Shown here piece by piece: positions 1-8,900 of a DNA stretch of 34,979 nt. Positions within the stretch are counted from its first letter, which is position 1. Each line of letters starts with the position of its first letter. The notes beneath the pieces were generated by a model. That model saw only the letters and a list, made by a program, of their open reading frames with translations. It was not told the DNA's origin and did no database searches. Source of the stretch: CAYLVJ01 sp964615425. Its GTDB lineage: Bacteria; Patescibacteriota; Minisyncoccia; Minisyncoccales; CAYTKG01. The stretch covers positions 1 through 34,979 of the forward strand of contig CAZTOB010000004.1 of NCBI GenBank assembly GCA_964615425.1. Reading direction: 5' to 3'. A program made the position numbers and the translations under genes.

Positions 1-566
1 CCTTCCACGTCAATTGCAACAGGCCCCTCTCTTTGGGCTGCCTCTCCAATAATTTTGTAGGAAAGAAGCACCACCTGAACTTCGTCTTTCCTAGATTTCA
101 CGTAACCCCAAATACTACCCCCGGGTCCATCTGCCGAAACAGGCATCATTCTCACGTTTTTAAACCAACATTGACTTTCCCACCCGCTTTCTTCTAATTT
201 ACCCCTGTAATAATCCTGAAAAGATTCTATTTTCCCCCCCGCCGCCTCGGAAGAATCAGTTTCAAACGTCCCCGACCACTCCCTGCCTTTTAAATCCACA
301 CTGCCGGAAAAATCAGCATCGGGCCCTTCAAGAAAAGAACCGTCGTAATAGAGAGCTTGTTCTTTTTCCACTATCTTGCTTTGAGACCAACCAACCCCCG
401 GCCAAAGCTCCACCCTGTTTTCAAACCCCTCCTCTTCGGAAAAAGAAACCGCCACCTCCCCCCACTCTCTCCAGATATAGTTTTGGTAAATAATCAAACC
501 AACAGAAAAAGACAAAAGGAAAATGATTACCAACCCTATCCACGTAGAAACTTTTTTTTCTTTCAT
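1..566 (-). CDS. Partial membrane-anchored protein of unknown function
   Basis: An open frame starts with ATG at 566 and runs without a stop off the left edge, so at least 188 residues are present and the C-terminus is missing. Residues 1-8 are basic (MKEKKVST). One hydrophobic helix follows at about residues 9-28, and the rest is polar, rich in Trp, Glu and Gly. This predicts a single-pass protein with its main domain outside the membrane. The start lies 3 bp after the stop of the FtsB/DivIC-like gene, so the two are probably co-transcribed and this protein may act at the envelope or septum; that is inference from context. No family was recognised. Confidence 0.7.
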   Translation of the reverse strand, partial: MKEKKVSTWIGLVIIFLLSFSVGLIIYQNYIWREWGEVAVSFSEEEGFENRVELWPGVGWSQSKIVEKEQALYYDGSFLEGPDADFSGSVDLKGREWSGTFETDSSEAAGGKIESFQDYYRGKLEESGWESQCWFKNVRMMPVSADGPGGSIWGYVKSRKDEVQVVLLSYKIIGEAAQREGPVAIDVE

Positions 567-569
567 AGT

Positions 570-977
570 TTACTCGAAAACATTTCTCACCCAACCCATA
601 AAATCACCCCAAACCCTTTCCCCTTCCCGCTTCATGTTAATTTCTTCCTCGGACGAATCCCATAAACTGGGAGAGGCTTCTTCTTTTTCTTCTTTTTTAA
701 TCACCACCACATTTTCCCCCGGTTTTTTGTAACCCTGCTCTCTGATTCTTTCCTCCCAGTACTCCTCCGTTTCGGCATCCGAGAGACCTTCTTCAAGCTG
801 CTCTTTTTGTGTTTCCATTTCTTCTATTTTCCCCCGCAGCTCTTCTATCCGGGAAAGAACTTCTTTTCTTTTTTTTCCTATCTTCCAATTTGAAAACAAT
901 AATAAAATTGTTAGAATAAGTAAAAATACACCAAGAAAGGCGGAAAAAAATCTTTTTTCTCTTTTCTTCTTAATCAT
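570..977 (-). CDS. FtsB/DivIC-like septum formation initiator protein
   Basis: 135 residues. A basic N-terminus leads into one membrane helix (about residues 11-28), then a Glu/Lys-rich coiled coil (about 30-65). Next comes the family's hallmark segment REQGYKKPGENVVVI, close to the 'A R E x L G Y v k P G E' pattern of FtsB and DivIC. A variable acidic tail follows. In known bacteria these bitopic proteins bridge FtsL and FtsQ/DivIB in the divisome. The start chosen is the Met at 977, which gives a normal basic end before the membrane helix. An in-frame ATG at 1043 would add 22 atypical residues. It lies downstream of murJ on the same strand, a sensible cell-envelope grouping. FtsB and DivIC cannot be told apart here. 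Confidence 0.85.
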   Translation of the reverse strand: MIKKKREKRFFSAFLGVFLLILTILLLFSNWKIGKKRKEVLSRIEELRGKIEEMETQKEQLEEGLSDAETEEYWEERIREQGYKKPGENVVVIKKEEKEEASPSLWDSSEEEINMKREGERVWGDFMGWVRNVFE

Positions 978-1068
978 TTTAAAAAAATATGCATCCGCGA
1001 AAAAAACAAAAAATTTTAAAAGTTGTCTGGATAATCGTAGCAACTCTTACGGTGATAAGTATGCTGTC

Positions 1069-2103
1069 TTACTTAGTCCTGCCCTTATTATAACCTCCCG
1101 CCCGGTATTTTTCAAACAAGCCCCGCCTGAGTTCAGAAATAAAAAGATCAAGTTCGGGCAGATCCAAAAGCCAAGCCGATAAAAGATAAAAGGAAATCCC
1201 CGCCAGGGAAGAAAAACCGGCTTGAAGAAAAACGTTCCAAAAGGTTTCAAGAGGAAATAAAGAAGACAAGGGCCTTAAAAGAACCCAACTTGTCAGTCCG
1301 GACAGAAGAGATAACACCGCCGTCTTGCCGAAAGAAGCCAGTATTTCAAGTTCTTCTTTCGTTTTTGTTTCCTTAATGAGAAAATAAAGAAGAAACAAAA
1401 ACTGAACAACCGTCGCCGAAGCCAGAGCCAGCGGGAAGGTGAGAACCTGAATATTCCCCTCCACCTTTAAAAAACGAGAAAAGGACTCTTCCAAAGCTCC
1501 ACCCGGAGCCAGCCAACCCAAAAGAAGAAAAGAAAACCCCACCGTGACTATGAAATTAACCCCCTCGCTTAAAGCGGGGGTTGTCGGTTTTTGCAGAGAG
1601 TAAAGGACCTTCTTAAAAAGTAAAATAAAGCATGAAGCAAAAAGAACCCAGGCAAAAACACCCAAGCTGGCGGCGCTCAAACGGGTAGCCCTCCATCCCC
1701 ATTTTCCACCCCCCAAAATCAACCTCACCACCTGGGCCCTCAAAACGAAAATTAAAACACCCAAGGGCAGGGCCAAAAACAAAATCATCCTGAAAACCTT
1801 GGCAAACTCTTTCCAAAAGCCCTCCTTGTCTCCTTGAGCCCATTTACGGGATAAAAGAGGAAAAACAGCCACGGAAAGAGGAGCTCCAATCAAACTCACG
1901 GGGGTTAATCCCAAATTCTTGCTTAAATTAAAAATAGCGATACTCCCGGAGGGAAGACGGGAAGCCAAAGCATTAACAACCAACCACGTCATCTGTAAAA
2001 AAAGAGCTCCAACGGAAGAAGGACCCATGATCTCTAAAACTTTCCTCAAACGATAGTTTTTAAAAGTTAAAAAAGGTTTCCACCTGAAACCTTCCTTTAA
2101 AAC
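1069..2103 (-). CDS. murJ: Lipid II flippase MurJ, C-terminal part (gene split by assembly gap)
   Basis: This is the C-terminal two thirds of a MurJ (MviN) protein, with many hydrophobic helices and family landmarks such as SKNLGLTPVSLIGAPLSVAV and LLSRKWAQGD. MurJ moves lipid II across the inner membrane for peptidoglycan synthesis. The reading frame continues upstream of the internal Met at 2049. When bases 2104-2159 are removed, the frame joins in phase to the N-terminal part at 2147-2804, giving LPGVLKEGFRWKPFL across the junction, the normal MurJ order. The joined gene (1069-2804 minus 56 bp) is 1680 bp, or 559 residues, a normal family length. The gene is therefore probably intact in the organism. 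Confidence 0.9.
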   Translation of the reverse strand, partial: VLKEGFRWKPFLTFKNYRLRKVLEIMGPSSVGALFLQMTWLVVNALASRLPSGSIAIFNLSKNLGLTPVSLIGAPLSVAVFPLLSRKWAQGDKEGFWKEFAKVFRMILFLALPLGVLIFVLRAQVVRLILGGGKWGWRATRLSAASLGVFAWVLFASCFILLFKKVLYSLQKPTTPALSEGVNFIVTVGFSFLLLGWLAPGGALEESFSRFLKVEGNIQVLTFPLALASATVVQFLFLLYFLIKETKTKEELEILASFGKTAVLSLLSGLTSWVLLRPLSSLFPLETFWNVFLQAGFSSLAGISFYLLSAWLLDLPELDLFISELRRGLFEKYRAGGYNKGRTK

Positions 2104-2146
2104 GCGTTGTGTCCGGTCAGTTCGCGGCCGATGATCNNNNNNNNNN
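2104..2146. other. Scaffold gap (10 N) plus probable chimeric contig end
   Basis: Bases 2137-2146 are N. The 13 bases cttcctttaaaac occur at both 2091-2103 and 2147-2159, so the two contigs overlap. The 33 bases at 2104-2136 lie between the repeat and the gap, are GC-rich (about 64%) compared with their surroundings, and break the MurJ frame. Collapsing the repeat and dropping 56 bp restores MurJ exactly in phase. The insert is best read as a mis-assembled contig tip, not as a biological insertion. Confidence 0.9.
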
Positions 2147-2804
2147 CTTCCTTTAAAACCCCGGGAAGCTGAATCAAAAAATGGGCGGCTGCACCCAAAA
2201 CAGCTCCAAACGCCAAACCTTCAAGGCCGAATCTGGGAGCAAGAAAAATAATACCTGCTATCACCCCTAAATTGTAAAAAAAAGGAGTCAGACTATAAAG
2301 AAGAAAACGATCGAAATACTGCAAAACCCCGGAAAAAACAGAACTTATAGCAAAAAGAATGGGAGTCAGAAAAATAATTCGGATCAAAACGACTGTTTTC
2401 GCTCTTTGAGCGGCCGAAAAACCGGGCGCCACCCATCCTACGAAAAATGGAGCAAGAACCATTCCCAAGAGAGAAAAAAAGCCAATAAAAACCAGAAAAA
2501 AGTTAAGTAGATTGTTGGTAAAAAGGAAAGCTTTTTTGCGGTTTTTTTCAAATTCTTCCGAAAAAACAGGCAAAAAAGCAACTCCGATCCCGGCGGTAAC
2601 AAAAACAGCCCTTAAAAGGTCAGGAGCTCTAAAAGCCGCAAAATACATGTCCAAACTCTCCCCCGCTCCAAAAGTGCTGGCCAAAAGACGGTCCCTTACG
2701 ATGCTAAGCAGACGGCTGAGAAAAGAGGAAAAAGCAATAAGGCCGGCCGCCCAGGCGACACTTTTAGTCTTGGAATTTAAAATCTTTTTTATCATCTTTT
2801 TCAT
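2147..2804 (-). CDS. murJ: Lipid II flippase MurJ, N-terminal part
   Basis: N-terminal third of MurJ. It contains the typical first-helix region (SSFLSRLLSIVRDRLLASTFG), AFRAPDLLRAVFV and the 'G i g v A F l P v F' segment (GIGVAFLPVFSEEF). The start chosen is the ATG at 2804. The in-frame ATG at 2828 lies inside the rnpB terminator hairpin and is unlikely to be used, while the ATG at 2795 is an alternative. The gene begins 13 bp after the rnpB terminator, so its own promoter must overlap that hairpin unless there is read-through. It continues into the C-terminal part at 1069-2103 once the false gap is removed. Confidence 0.9.
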
Positions 2805-2817
2805 TTTATCAAAACAT

Positions 2818-2840
2818 AAAAGCCGCACAAAGCGGCTTTT
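2818..2840 (-). terminator. Intrinsic terminator of rnpB
   Basis: On the minus strand AAAAGCCGC and GCGGCTTTT form a stem around a TTTGT loop and end in a short T-run, directly after the 3' end of the RNase P RNA. Confidence 0.8.
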
Positions 2841-3156
2841 AGTGGATAGATTGTAAGCCGGATTCTGTTTTAAGCAATCATTTATCTAGCCCCTGGGTTG
2901 CCCCAAGGATCAAGCGAACCACCAATTTTGTTCTTACACCCAAGTAGGGATTTGGCCGTTTCATTCCCGTATTTCTACGGGAATCACCCCGAAGGGCTGC
3001 TTGGCTCGCGCCTCGCACGTTTCTGTTCGCACCCCTAGCCTTACGACCGGCGGGCGTTACCCGCTACCCTTTCTAATTGCTCTTGCAAGATGCAACTAGA
3101 TGAGTGTCCGGACTTTCCTCCCTGTAAAAACAGGGCGATTGCAACCTCTATCCACT
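2841..3156 (-). ncRNA. rnpB: RNase P RNA (M1 RNA), bacterial class A type
   Basis: Catalytic RNA that removes 5' leaders from tRNA precursors. The universal core is clear on the minus strand. Near the 5' end is GAGGAAAGTCCGGACACTC (P4 and CR-I region, about 3104-3122). Near the 3' end is ACAGAATCCGGCTTACA, the complementary P4 half. The ends pair as a 10-bp P1 helix (AGTGGATAGA with TCTATCCACT). The internal segment GTAAGGCTAGGGGTGCGA and the hairpin CCCGTAGAAATACGGG are also typical. At about 316 nt it is compact. It is flanked by its own strong promoter and terminator. The 5' end could be at 3153 if the usual promoter spacing holds. Confidence 0.97.
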
Positions 3157-3159
3157 AAA

Positions 3160-3188
3160 ATTATACAAAAAATATCTCCTAACGTCAA
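3160..3188 (-). promoter_or_regulatory. Sigma70-type promoter of rnpB
   Basis: On the minus strand TTGACG (3188-3183), a 17-bp spacer and TATAAT (3165-3160) lie just before the RNase P RNA. This is one of the best consensus promoters in the window. It sits in the short gap after the stop codon of rpsP. Confidence 0.9.
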
Positions 3189-3199
3189 GAGATAAGTTC

Positions 3200-3748
3200 T
3201 TATCCTCCACTTTCTTCTTTTTCCTCATCTTTTTCCGACTCGGGACGATCTTCTTTGCCTTCTTTCTTTTCCGGCTTTGCTTCTTCTTGTTTTTCTTCGA
3301 CTTCTTGTTTTTCAGGTTTTTCTTCTACCTTCTCCTCCTCTTCTACTTCTTCTTCTATCTCAGGCTGCTCTTCTTCACCTTCTTTCTTTTCCGGTTTTGA
3401 TTCTTCTTCTGATTTTTCTTCGCTGGGCGCTTTTTCTTTTTGTGGCGTCTCTTGCAACTCTTCTTTTCGAGCTTCTTTTTCAGGCAGATTGTGAACCGGC
3501 CTTTTTTCTCCTTTAACAACCCCTTCTGAAATTAAAAGGTTGTAAACGGTGTCTGAGGGCTTGGCCCCCACCGAAATCCAGTATTTTACCCTTTCCTCTT
3601 TAACGTTTACTTTTTTATTCAAAGGGTTAAAGGTGCCCACCACTTCTTTCGCATTTCCTCCCCTGGGAGGCGCTCCTTTTTCAACCACCACTATTTGAAA
3701 AAAGGGGTTGTTTTTCCTTCCCGCTCTTCTAAATCTGATTTTAAGCAT
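3200..3748 (-). CDS. rpsP: 30S ribosomal protein S16 with long acidic tail
   Basis: Residues 1-80 are a standard S16 domain (MLKIRFRRAGRKNNPFFQIV, GTFNPL, the 'W i s v G A k P S D T V' region). S16 helps assemble the 30S body. S16 is usually about 80-90 residues, but here about 100 extra residues follow, almost all Glu, Lys, Pro and Ser. They include two near-copies of a KPEKKEG-containing unit, around residues 118-124 and 155-161. The tail is low-complexity and probably disordered. Similar S16 tails are seen in CPR bacteria, but their role is unknown. The gene lies 9 bp after rnc in the rpmF-nusB-rnc-rpsP run. The start is the ATG at 3748. Confidence 0.95.
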   Translation of the reverse strand: MLKIRFRRAGRKNNPFFQIVVVEKGAPPRGGNAKEVVGTFNPLNKKVNVKEERVKYWISVGAKPSDTVYNLLISEGVVKGEKRPVHNLPEKEARKEELQETPQKEKAPSEEKSEEESKPEKKEGEEEQPEIEEEVEEEEKVEEKPEKQEVEEKQEEAKPEKKEGKEDRPESEKDEEKEESGG

Positions 3749-3757
3749 AAATAATAA

Positions 3758-4459
3758 TTATTTTTTTATTTCCCAATTTTTCTTCTGAAGACCTCTTTGA
3801 GCCGCTCTCTCCTCCGCCTCCTGCTTTGATGAACCTTCTCCTTTGGCTACCAGCTCCTCTCCGATAAAAAGACCGCACAGGAAGTGTTTGGCGTGATCGG
3901 GGCCCCATTCATTTAAGACCTTGTACTCCGGCGTTAAAGCCTCTTCTTCCTGGGCTTTTTCCTGAAACAGGGATTTGGGATCCTTCAAAAGACCCTTCTT
4001 CATTATTTCATCCGTTTTGGGAATAAGGTTTTTTTCAATGAATTTCTTCGCTTCTTCGTATCCCCGGTCAAGATAAACTGCTCCCAAGAAAGCTTCGAAA
4101 ACGTCGCAAAGTATACCTATGCGGGATTTTCCTTTTTCTTTCTTTTCTCCTTTGGAAAGAAGGATAAAGTCGTCAAAATCAAGTTCTCGAGCCAACTCTC
4201 CCAAAGTTTTGGTGTTAACCAAGGCTGCTCTCCAGTTGGTCAACTCTCCCTCCGGTTTATCGCTGTAGCTGTGAAAAAGATATTCGGTGACAACAAGTTC
4301 CAAAACAGCGTCTCCCAAAAACTCCAGACGTTCGTTGTGCCCTCTTTTGAAATCGTCATTCTCATTCACAAAAGACCGGTGACAGAAAGCTTGCTTTAAA
4401 AGTCCTTTATCTTTAAATTTTATCCCCAATTTTTCTTCCAGTTTTGAAAAATCTTTCAT
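3758..4459 (-). CDS. rnc: Ribonuclease III
   Basis: 233 residues. It cuts double-stranded RNA, mainly rRNA precursors. The N-terminal RNase III domain has the signature ERLEFLGDAVLELVV (about residues 43-57), with the first acidic metal ligands, and the second acidic cluster CDVFEAFLGAVYLDRG. A C-terminal double-stranded RNA-binding domain occupies about residues 160-228, ending in the 'a k G e G x S K q e A E x x A A' pattern. Length and domain order are normal. The start codon overlaps the nusB stop (ATGA), which indicates translational coupling. All catalytic residues look intact. Confidence 0.97.
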   Translation of the reverse strand: MKDFSKLEEKLGIKFKDKGLLKQAFCHRSFVNENDDFKRGHNERLEFLGDAVLELVVTEYLFHSYSDKPEGELTNWRAALVNTKTLGELARELDFDDFILLSKGEKKEKGKSRIGILCDVFEAFLGAVYLDRGYEEAKKFIEKNLIPKTDEIMKKGLLKDPKSLFQEKAQEEEALTPEYKVLNEWGPDHAKHFLCGLFIGEELVAKGEGSSKQEAEERAAQRGLQKKNWEIKK

Positions 4460-4881
4460 GATTTTCTTTTTTTCATTTGTTCGTAAACCGTTCCGAGCAC
4501 CCCGTTAACGAACTTGCCCGAGGGCTCCCCGGCAAAGTTCTTGGCCAGCTCAATAGCTTCGTCAATAGCCACCTTGGGAGGAACTTCTTTCTCGTCCGAG
4601 TAAAGAAGCTCCGCCAGCCCTATTCTCAGCACGCTGCGGTTAACCCCCGATATCTGATCCAGCGGCCATTGAGGAGCGGTTTTTTTGATAATTTCATCGA
4701 TTTCATCCAAATGGGCAGTTATCTTTCTACCCAAACTGAGCGGGAATTCTACAGGAAGTCCGGGAGCAAAAAACCCGAGATTTCTTTTTAGAATCTCTTG
4801 AAGGTCTTTTTCTCTCCCCCAAAAGTCCCACTCCCACAAACTCTGCATAACTATTGACCTGGCAAGATGTCTTGAGCCCAT
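4456..4881 (-). CDS. nusB: Transcription antitermination factor NusB
   Basis: 141 residues. NusB binds boxA RNA with S10 (NusE) and prevents premature termination in rRNA operons. It starts with the typical SRHLARSIVMQSLWEWDF and ends with the conserved region where VNRSVLRIGLAEL, AIDEAIELAKNF and KFVNGVLG stand. The whole protein is a single NusB helical domain of normal length. It overlaps rnc by 4 bp and lies 23 bp after rpmF, so an RNA-processing and ribosome operon is likely. Confidence 0.95.
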   Translation of the reverse strand: MGSRHLARSIVMQSLWEWDFWGREKDLQEILKRNLGFFAPGLPVEFPLSLGRKITAHLDEIDEIIKKTAPQWPLDQISGVNRSVLRIGLAELLYSDEKEVPPKVAIDEAIELAKNFAGEPSGKFVNGVLGTVYEQMKKRKS

Positions 4882-4904
4882 AAAATGTTAAATTACAAAA
4901 AAAT

Positions 4905-5168
4905 TCAGGAAGGTTTACTCATCTTCCTCCAGTCCAGCGCTCCCCCGCCCAAAGGGCCGGAGGTCTTCTCTTCCGCCTTTTTCTTTTCCTTTTCTTTTTT
5001 TTCCAAGACTTCTTCGCTCTTGTAGTGCCCGCATTCCCCGCACACCCGATGGGGGAGTTTCTTTTCCCCGCAGTTGGAACAAACCATGAGCTCTTTTTTC
5101 GTAAGTGAAATTTGAGAACGTCTTCTGTCCCGTTTTGACTTGGTGTGTCTTGATTTAGGTACAGCCAT
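4905..5168 (-). CDS. rpmF: 50S ribosomal protein L32 with C-terminal extension
   Basis: 87 residues. The N-terminus MAVPKSRHTKSKRDRRRS is the L32 signature. The central CSNCGEKKLPHRVCGECG supplies two CxxC pairs for a zinc ribbon. L32 is usually about 55-60 residues, so the Lys/Glu-rich stretch and GGGALDWRKMSKPS end form an unusual 25-30 residue extension. It is first in the rpmF-nusB-rnc-rpsP group, 84 bp after rnhB. No clear promoter or Shine-Dalgarno site was seen in that gap. Confidence 0.95.
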   Translation of the reverse strand: MAVPKSRHTKSKRDRRRSQISLTKKELMVCSNCGEKKLPHRVCGECGHYKSEEVLEKKEKEKKKAEEKTSGPLGGGALDWRKMSKPS

Positions 5169-5252
5169 AATAATTAATTTAATCTTCCATCAAACAAGAA
5201 ACTGCCCTGTGAAGGCACTTTCCAGCTTTTCTCCAGATTAACAACAAAAAAT

Positions 5253-5867
5253 TCATTTTACAAGTCGAAAACTCTTCCTGTGAATAGGGCAGGGTCCGTA
5301 AGTTTCAATACGCTCCCGATGAAGTTCGGTCGGATACCCTTTGTGCTTGTCAAACCGGTAGCGCGGAAACTGGCGGTGGTAACGAAGCATAGCCTCATCT
5401 CTTTTAACCTTGGCGATTATGGAGGCAGCCGCACAGGAAAAAACCCGCTGGTCTCCTTTCTTGACCGGTTTTTGTCTTCTCTCCACCCCTATTTCAAAAC
5501 TGCCGTCGATAAAAAGAAGATCAGCTTCACCGGTTTTACTTTCCACTTTTGAAACCGCCCGCTCCATAGCTTTTTTAGTCGCTTCTAAAATATTGACTCG
5601 GTCAATAACCCGCGGAGTGGTCCAGCTCAACCCCCAAAAAACATCAGGGTGGCAGGAAAGCACCTTAAAAATCTTTTTTCTCTCTTTCAAAGAAAGCTCC
5701 TTGGAGTCATAAACTCCTTTTAAGGCGGGAGAAATGTTGAAGTTCGGAGCGAGACAAACCGCCGCCGCTGTCACCGGCCCGGCCAATGGACCTCTCCCCG
5801 CCTCGTCCAAACCCACTACAACTCGGGCTCCCTTTTTTCGAGCTTGGTTTTCAAAAGATAAATTCAT
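5253..5867 (-). CDS. rnhB: Ribonuclease HII
   Basis: 204 residues from the ATG at 5867. It removes RNA from RNA/DNA hybrids and single ribonucleotides from DNA. The GLDEAGRGPLAGPV motif supplies the first Asp and Glu. LFIDGSFE supplies the next Asp, and AKVKRDEAM the last Asp, so the DEDD active site is complete. The C-terminal 'Y x F d k H K G Y p T x x H' region is typical. An upstream in-frame ATG at 5903 lies within the promoter and is rejected. The -10 box ends 6 nt before the ATG, predicting a leaderless mRNA. The gene is divergent from dnaE, both replication functions. Confidence 0.95.
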   Translation of the reverse strand: MNLSFENQARKKGARVVVGLDEAGRGPLAGPVTAAAVCLAPNFNISPALKGVYDSKELSLKERKKIFKVLSCHPDVFWGLSWTTPRVIDRVNILEATKKAMERAVSKVESKTGEADLLFIDGSFEIGVERRQKPVKKGDQRVFSCAAASIIAKVKRDEAMLRYHRQFPRYRFDKHKGYPTELHRERIETYGPCPIHRKSFRLVK

Positions 5868-5873
5868 TTTTTT

Positions 5874-5903
5874 ATTATAACATCTGGAAAAAATATCCAT
5901 CAA
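5874..5903 (-). promoter_or_regulatory. Promoter of rnhB, predicted leaderless
   Basis: On the minus strand TTGATG (5903-5898), 18 bp, then TATAAT (5879-5874). Standard spacing puts transcription start on the A of the ATG at 5867, leaving no room for a ribosome binding site. Confidence 0.75.
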
Positions 5904-5912
5904 TTTTTTTGT

Positions 5913-5930
5913 TATAATAAGGTATAAAAT
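5913..5930 (+). promoter_or_regulatory. Probable -10 region of dnaE
   Basis: TATAAT at 5913-5918 and a second AT-rich box TATAAAAT at 5923-5930 precede the dnaE ATG at 5950. No convincing -35 box was found for either, so the exact promoter is uncertain. Confidence 0.4.
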
Positions 5931-5949
5931 AATCCTTACGCTTTTAAAA

Positions 5950-8900
5950 ATGAAAGACTTTACGCACCTACACGTCCACAGCCATTATTCTCTTTTAGAC
6001 GGACTTTCCAAAATAGACGAACTGGTCAAAAGAGTCAAAGAGCTGGGCATGGACGCGGTAGCTTTAACGGACCACGGCGTCATGTACGGCGCGGTAGAGT
6101 TTTACAAAGAAGCAAGAAAAAATAACGTAAAACCGATTATAGGCTGCGAGATGTATGTCGCCCAGGAGCGGATGCATCAAAAAAGACCCAACATCGACAA
6201 TAAAAGATACCACCTGGTTCTTTTAGCCAAAAACAAAAAAGGATACGAAAACTTAGTCAAACTGGTAACCAAAGCGCACTTGGAAGGTTTTTACTATAAA
6301 CCCAGAATTGACGACGTTCTTTTAGAAAAACATTCCGAAGGTTTGATCGGCATGACAGCTTGTATCCAGGGAGAAATCCCCCGGCTGCTTCTTTCCAACC
6401 GCTTGGAACAAGCCAAAAAGAAAGCCCTGAAATACCAAAAGATATTTGGAGAGGAAAACTTCTTTTTAGAGCTTCAAGACCACCCGGGAATAAAAGAGCA
6501 GGCAGGAGCCAATAAAAGATTGAAGAAGCTGAGCCGATCGCTTGACATACCTCTGGTGGCAACCAACGACTCCCACTACCTGCGTCCCGAAGACAAAGAA
6601 GCACAAGACATCTTAATGCTGATCAATACCGGAGCAGACAAAAATGACCCCGAGCGCCTGACAATGCTTTCCGATGACTTTTCAATCAGACCGGGGAAAG
6701 AAATGGCGGAAGCCTTCAAAGATACTCCCGAGGCCATAGAAAATACGAAAAAAATAAAGGAAAAATGCAACCTCTCCTTGGAACTTGGAAAACCCATTCT
6801 TCCCAACTTCAACCCACCGGGAGAAAAAAAGCCGGAGGAATATCTCAAAAAACTGTGTGAAAAAGGAATAAAGGAAAGATACGGAGACGATTTACCCGAA
6901 GGCTTTGACGAAAGACTAAAAAAGGAGCTTTCTGTTATTAACAGCATGGGTTTTTGCAACTACTTTCTCATAGTTCAAGACCTTATCGCCTGGGCTAAAA
7001 AGCAGGGTATCGCAGTCGGTCCGGCCCGGGGATCAGCCGGAGGCTGCCTGGTTTCTTATCTCGTAGGGATAACGGAGATAGATCCTTTGAAATACAACCT
7101 TCTTTTCGAAAGATTTTTAAACAAAGCTCGAGTTTCCATGCCTGATATTGATATAGATTTTGCCGATACAAGAAGAGACGAAGTTATAGAGTACGTCCGT
7201 GAAAAATACGGAGAAGACAAAGTGGCACAAATCATAACTTTTGGAACAATGGCCGCCCGGGGAGTAATAAGAGATGTAGGCCGGGCGCTGGGCTACAGCT
7301 ACGATTACTGTGACAAGGTGGCCAAGATGATCCCCTTCGGAAACAGCTTGGAGCAAACCTTGGAAAACGTTTCTGACTTCAAACGTCTCTACAAGGAAAG
7401 CGACAAGGCCAAAGAACTCATCGACTACGGTAAAAAACTGGAAGGGGTGGCTAGACACGCCTCCACTCATGCCTGCGCTGTCGTCATTTCCCGCGAACCT
7501 TTGGAGAAAATAGTGCCCCTTCAACACCCTACCCAGGACGACCACGTTGTTGTCACCCAGTACGATATGCACGGAGCACAAGATCTGGGTCTTTTAAAAA
7601 TGGACTTTCTGGGTCTTAAAAACCTGACCATGATAGAAAGAACGGTTGATTTGGTTGAAAAAAGACACGGTGAAAAACTGGACCCTTCTTCTTTCCCTCT
7701 GGACGATGAAAAAACGTTTAAGCTCATAAGAGAGGGAAGAACAACCTCTGTCTTTCAATTGGAGTCAAGCGGTATGAAAAGATACCTCCAGGAGCTGGAG
7801 CCCTCGGAGTTTGAAGATATCGTAGCCATGCTCGCCCTGTACCGGCCCGGGCCTCTGCAGTTTATTCCCACCTACATCAAAAGAAAGAAGGGTAAAGAAA
7901 AAGTAACCTATCTTCACCCGGACCTGGAACCCATTTTAAAAGAAACCTACGGAATCATGGTTTACCAGGAGCAGTTGATGCACCTGGCCAGAAAATTAGC
8001 CGGCTTCACCCTTTCCGAGGCTGACATATTGAGAAAAGCGGTGGGAAAAAAGATAAAATCACTCCTGAATAAACAAAAGGAAAAGCTAATCAACGGAATG
8101 ACTGAAAACGGGGTTAAGAAGGAAACAGCGGAGGAAATTTGGAACTGGATTCTTCCCTTTGCCCAATACGGCTTCAACAAATCACACAGCGCCGCTTATG
8201 CTAAAATCTCCTGGCAGACGGCCTACCTTAAGGCCCACTACCCCTTGGAATACATGACCTCCGTTTTAACGGTGGAGGATGCAGACACGGAAAGAACCGC
8301 CTTCTTAATTGACGAGTGCAAGAATATGGATCTTAAGGTGTTAAAACCGGACATCAACGAGTCATACGAAAACTTCACCGCTTTGGGAAAAGACAAAATC
8401 CGCTTCGGTTTAAGCGCTGTAAAAAACGTCGGGGAAAGAGCGGTAGAAGAAATCGTCTCCGAAAGGAAAGAAAACGGACCCTTCCGATCCATCTCTGATT
8501 TTGTCTCCCGGGTGGGAGGAAAAACTTTGAACAAAAAGACTATGGAAAGCCTCATTATGGCCGGGGCTTTCGATAAACTGGAAGAAAGAAACAAGCTACT
8601 TCACAACCTACCGAAACTCTTAAAATGGGGTAGAAGAAAACAGCGTTTCAAAGCCCAAGGTCAAAAATCCCTTTTTATAAACGGCTCGGGAAGTTCCTCC
8701 CCGGAGAAACTACGCCTGGAAGACGTTCCTCCAGCAACCAAAAAGGATAAACTCAAGTGGGAAAAGGAACTTTTGGGGCTTTACATCTCCAGCCATCCGC
8801 TGGAGGAAGTAAAAAAAATCCTAGACGAAAAAACATTTCCCATTAAAAAAATAGAAAAATATATCAAAAAAAGGGTGAGAATCGGAGGAATCATTTCCCG

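Noticed and set aside
357..732. Plus-strand open frames rich in Phe, Pro and Ser
   Set aside because: They are antisense to the partial membrane-anchored gene and the FtsB/DivIC-like gene, both of which have recognisable protein features; the plus frames have shadow-like composition.
2104..2136. Mobile element or insertion within murJ
   Set aside because: No terminal repeats or coding content; the 13-bp overlap next to the Ns and exact frame restoration point to an assembly error.
3255..3516. Ser/Phe-rich and Leu-rich plus-strand frames
   Set aside because: They are the reverse of the Glu/Lys-rich tail of S16; low complexity on one strand opens frames on the other.
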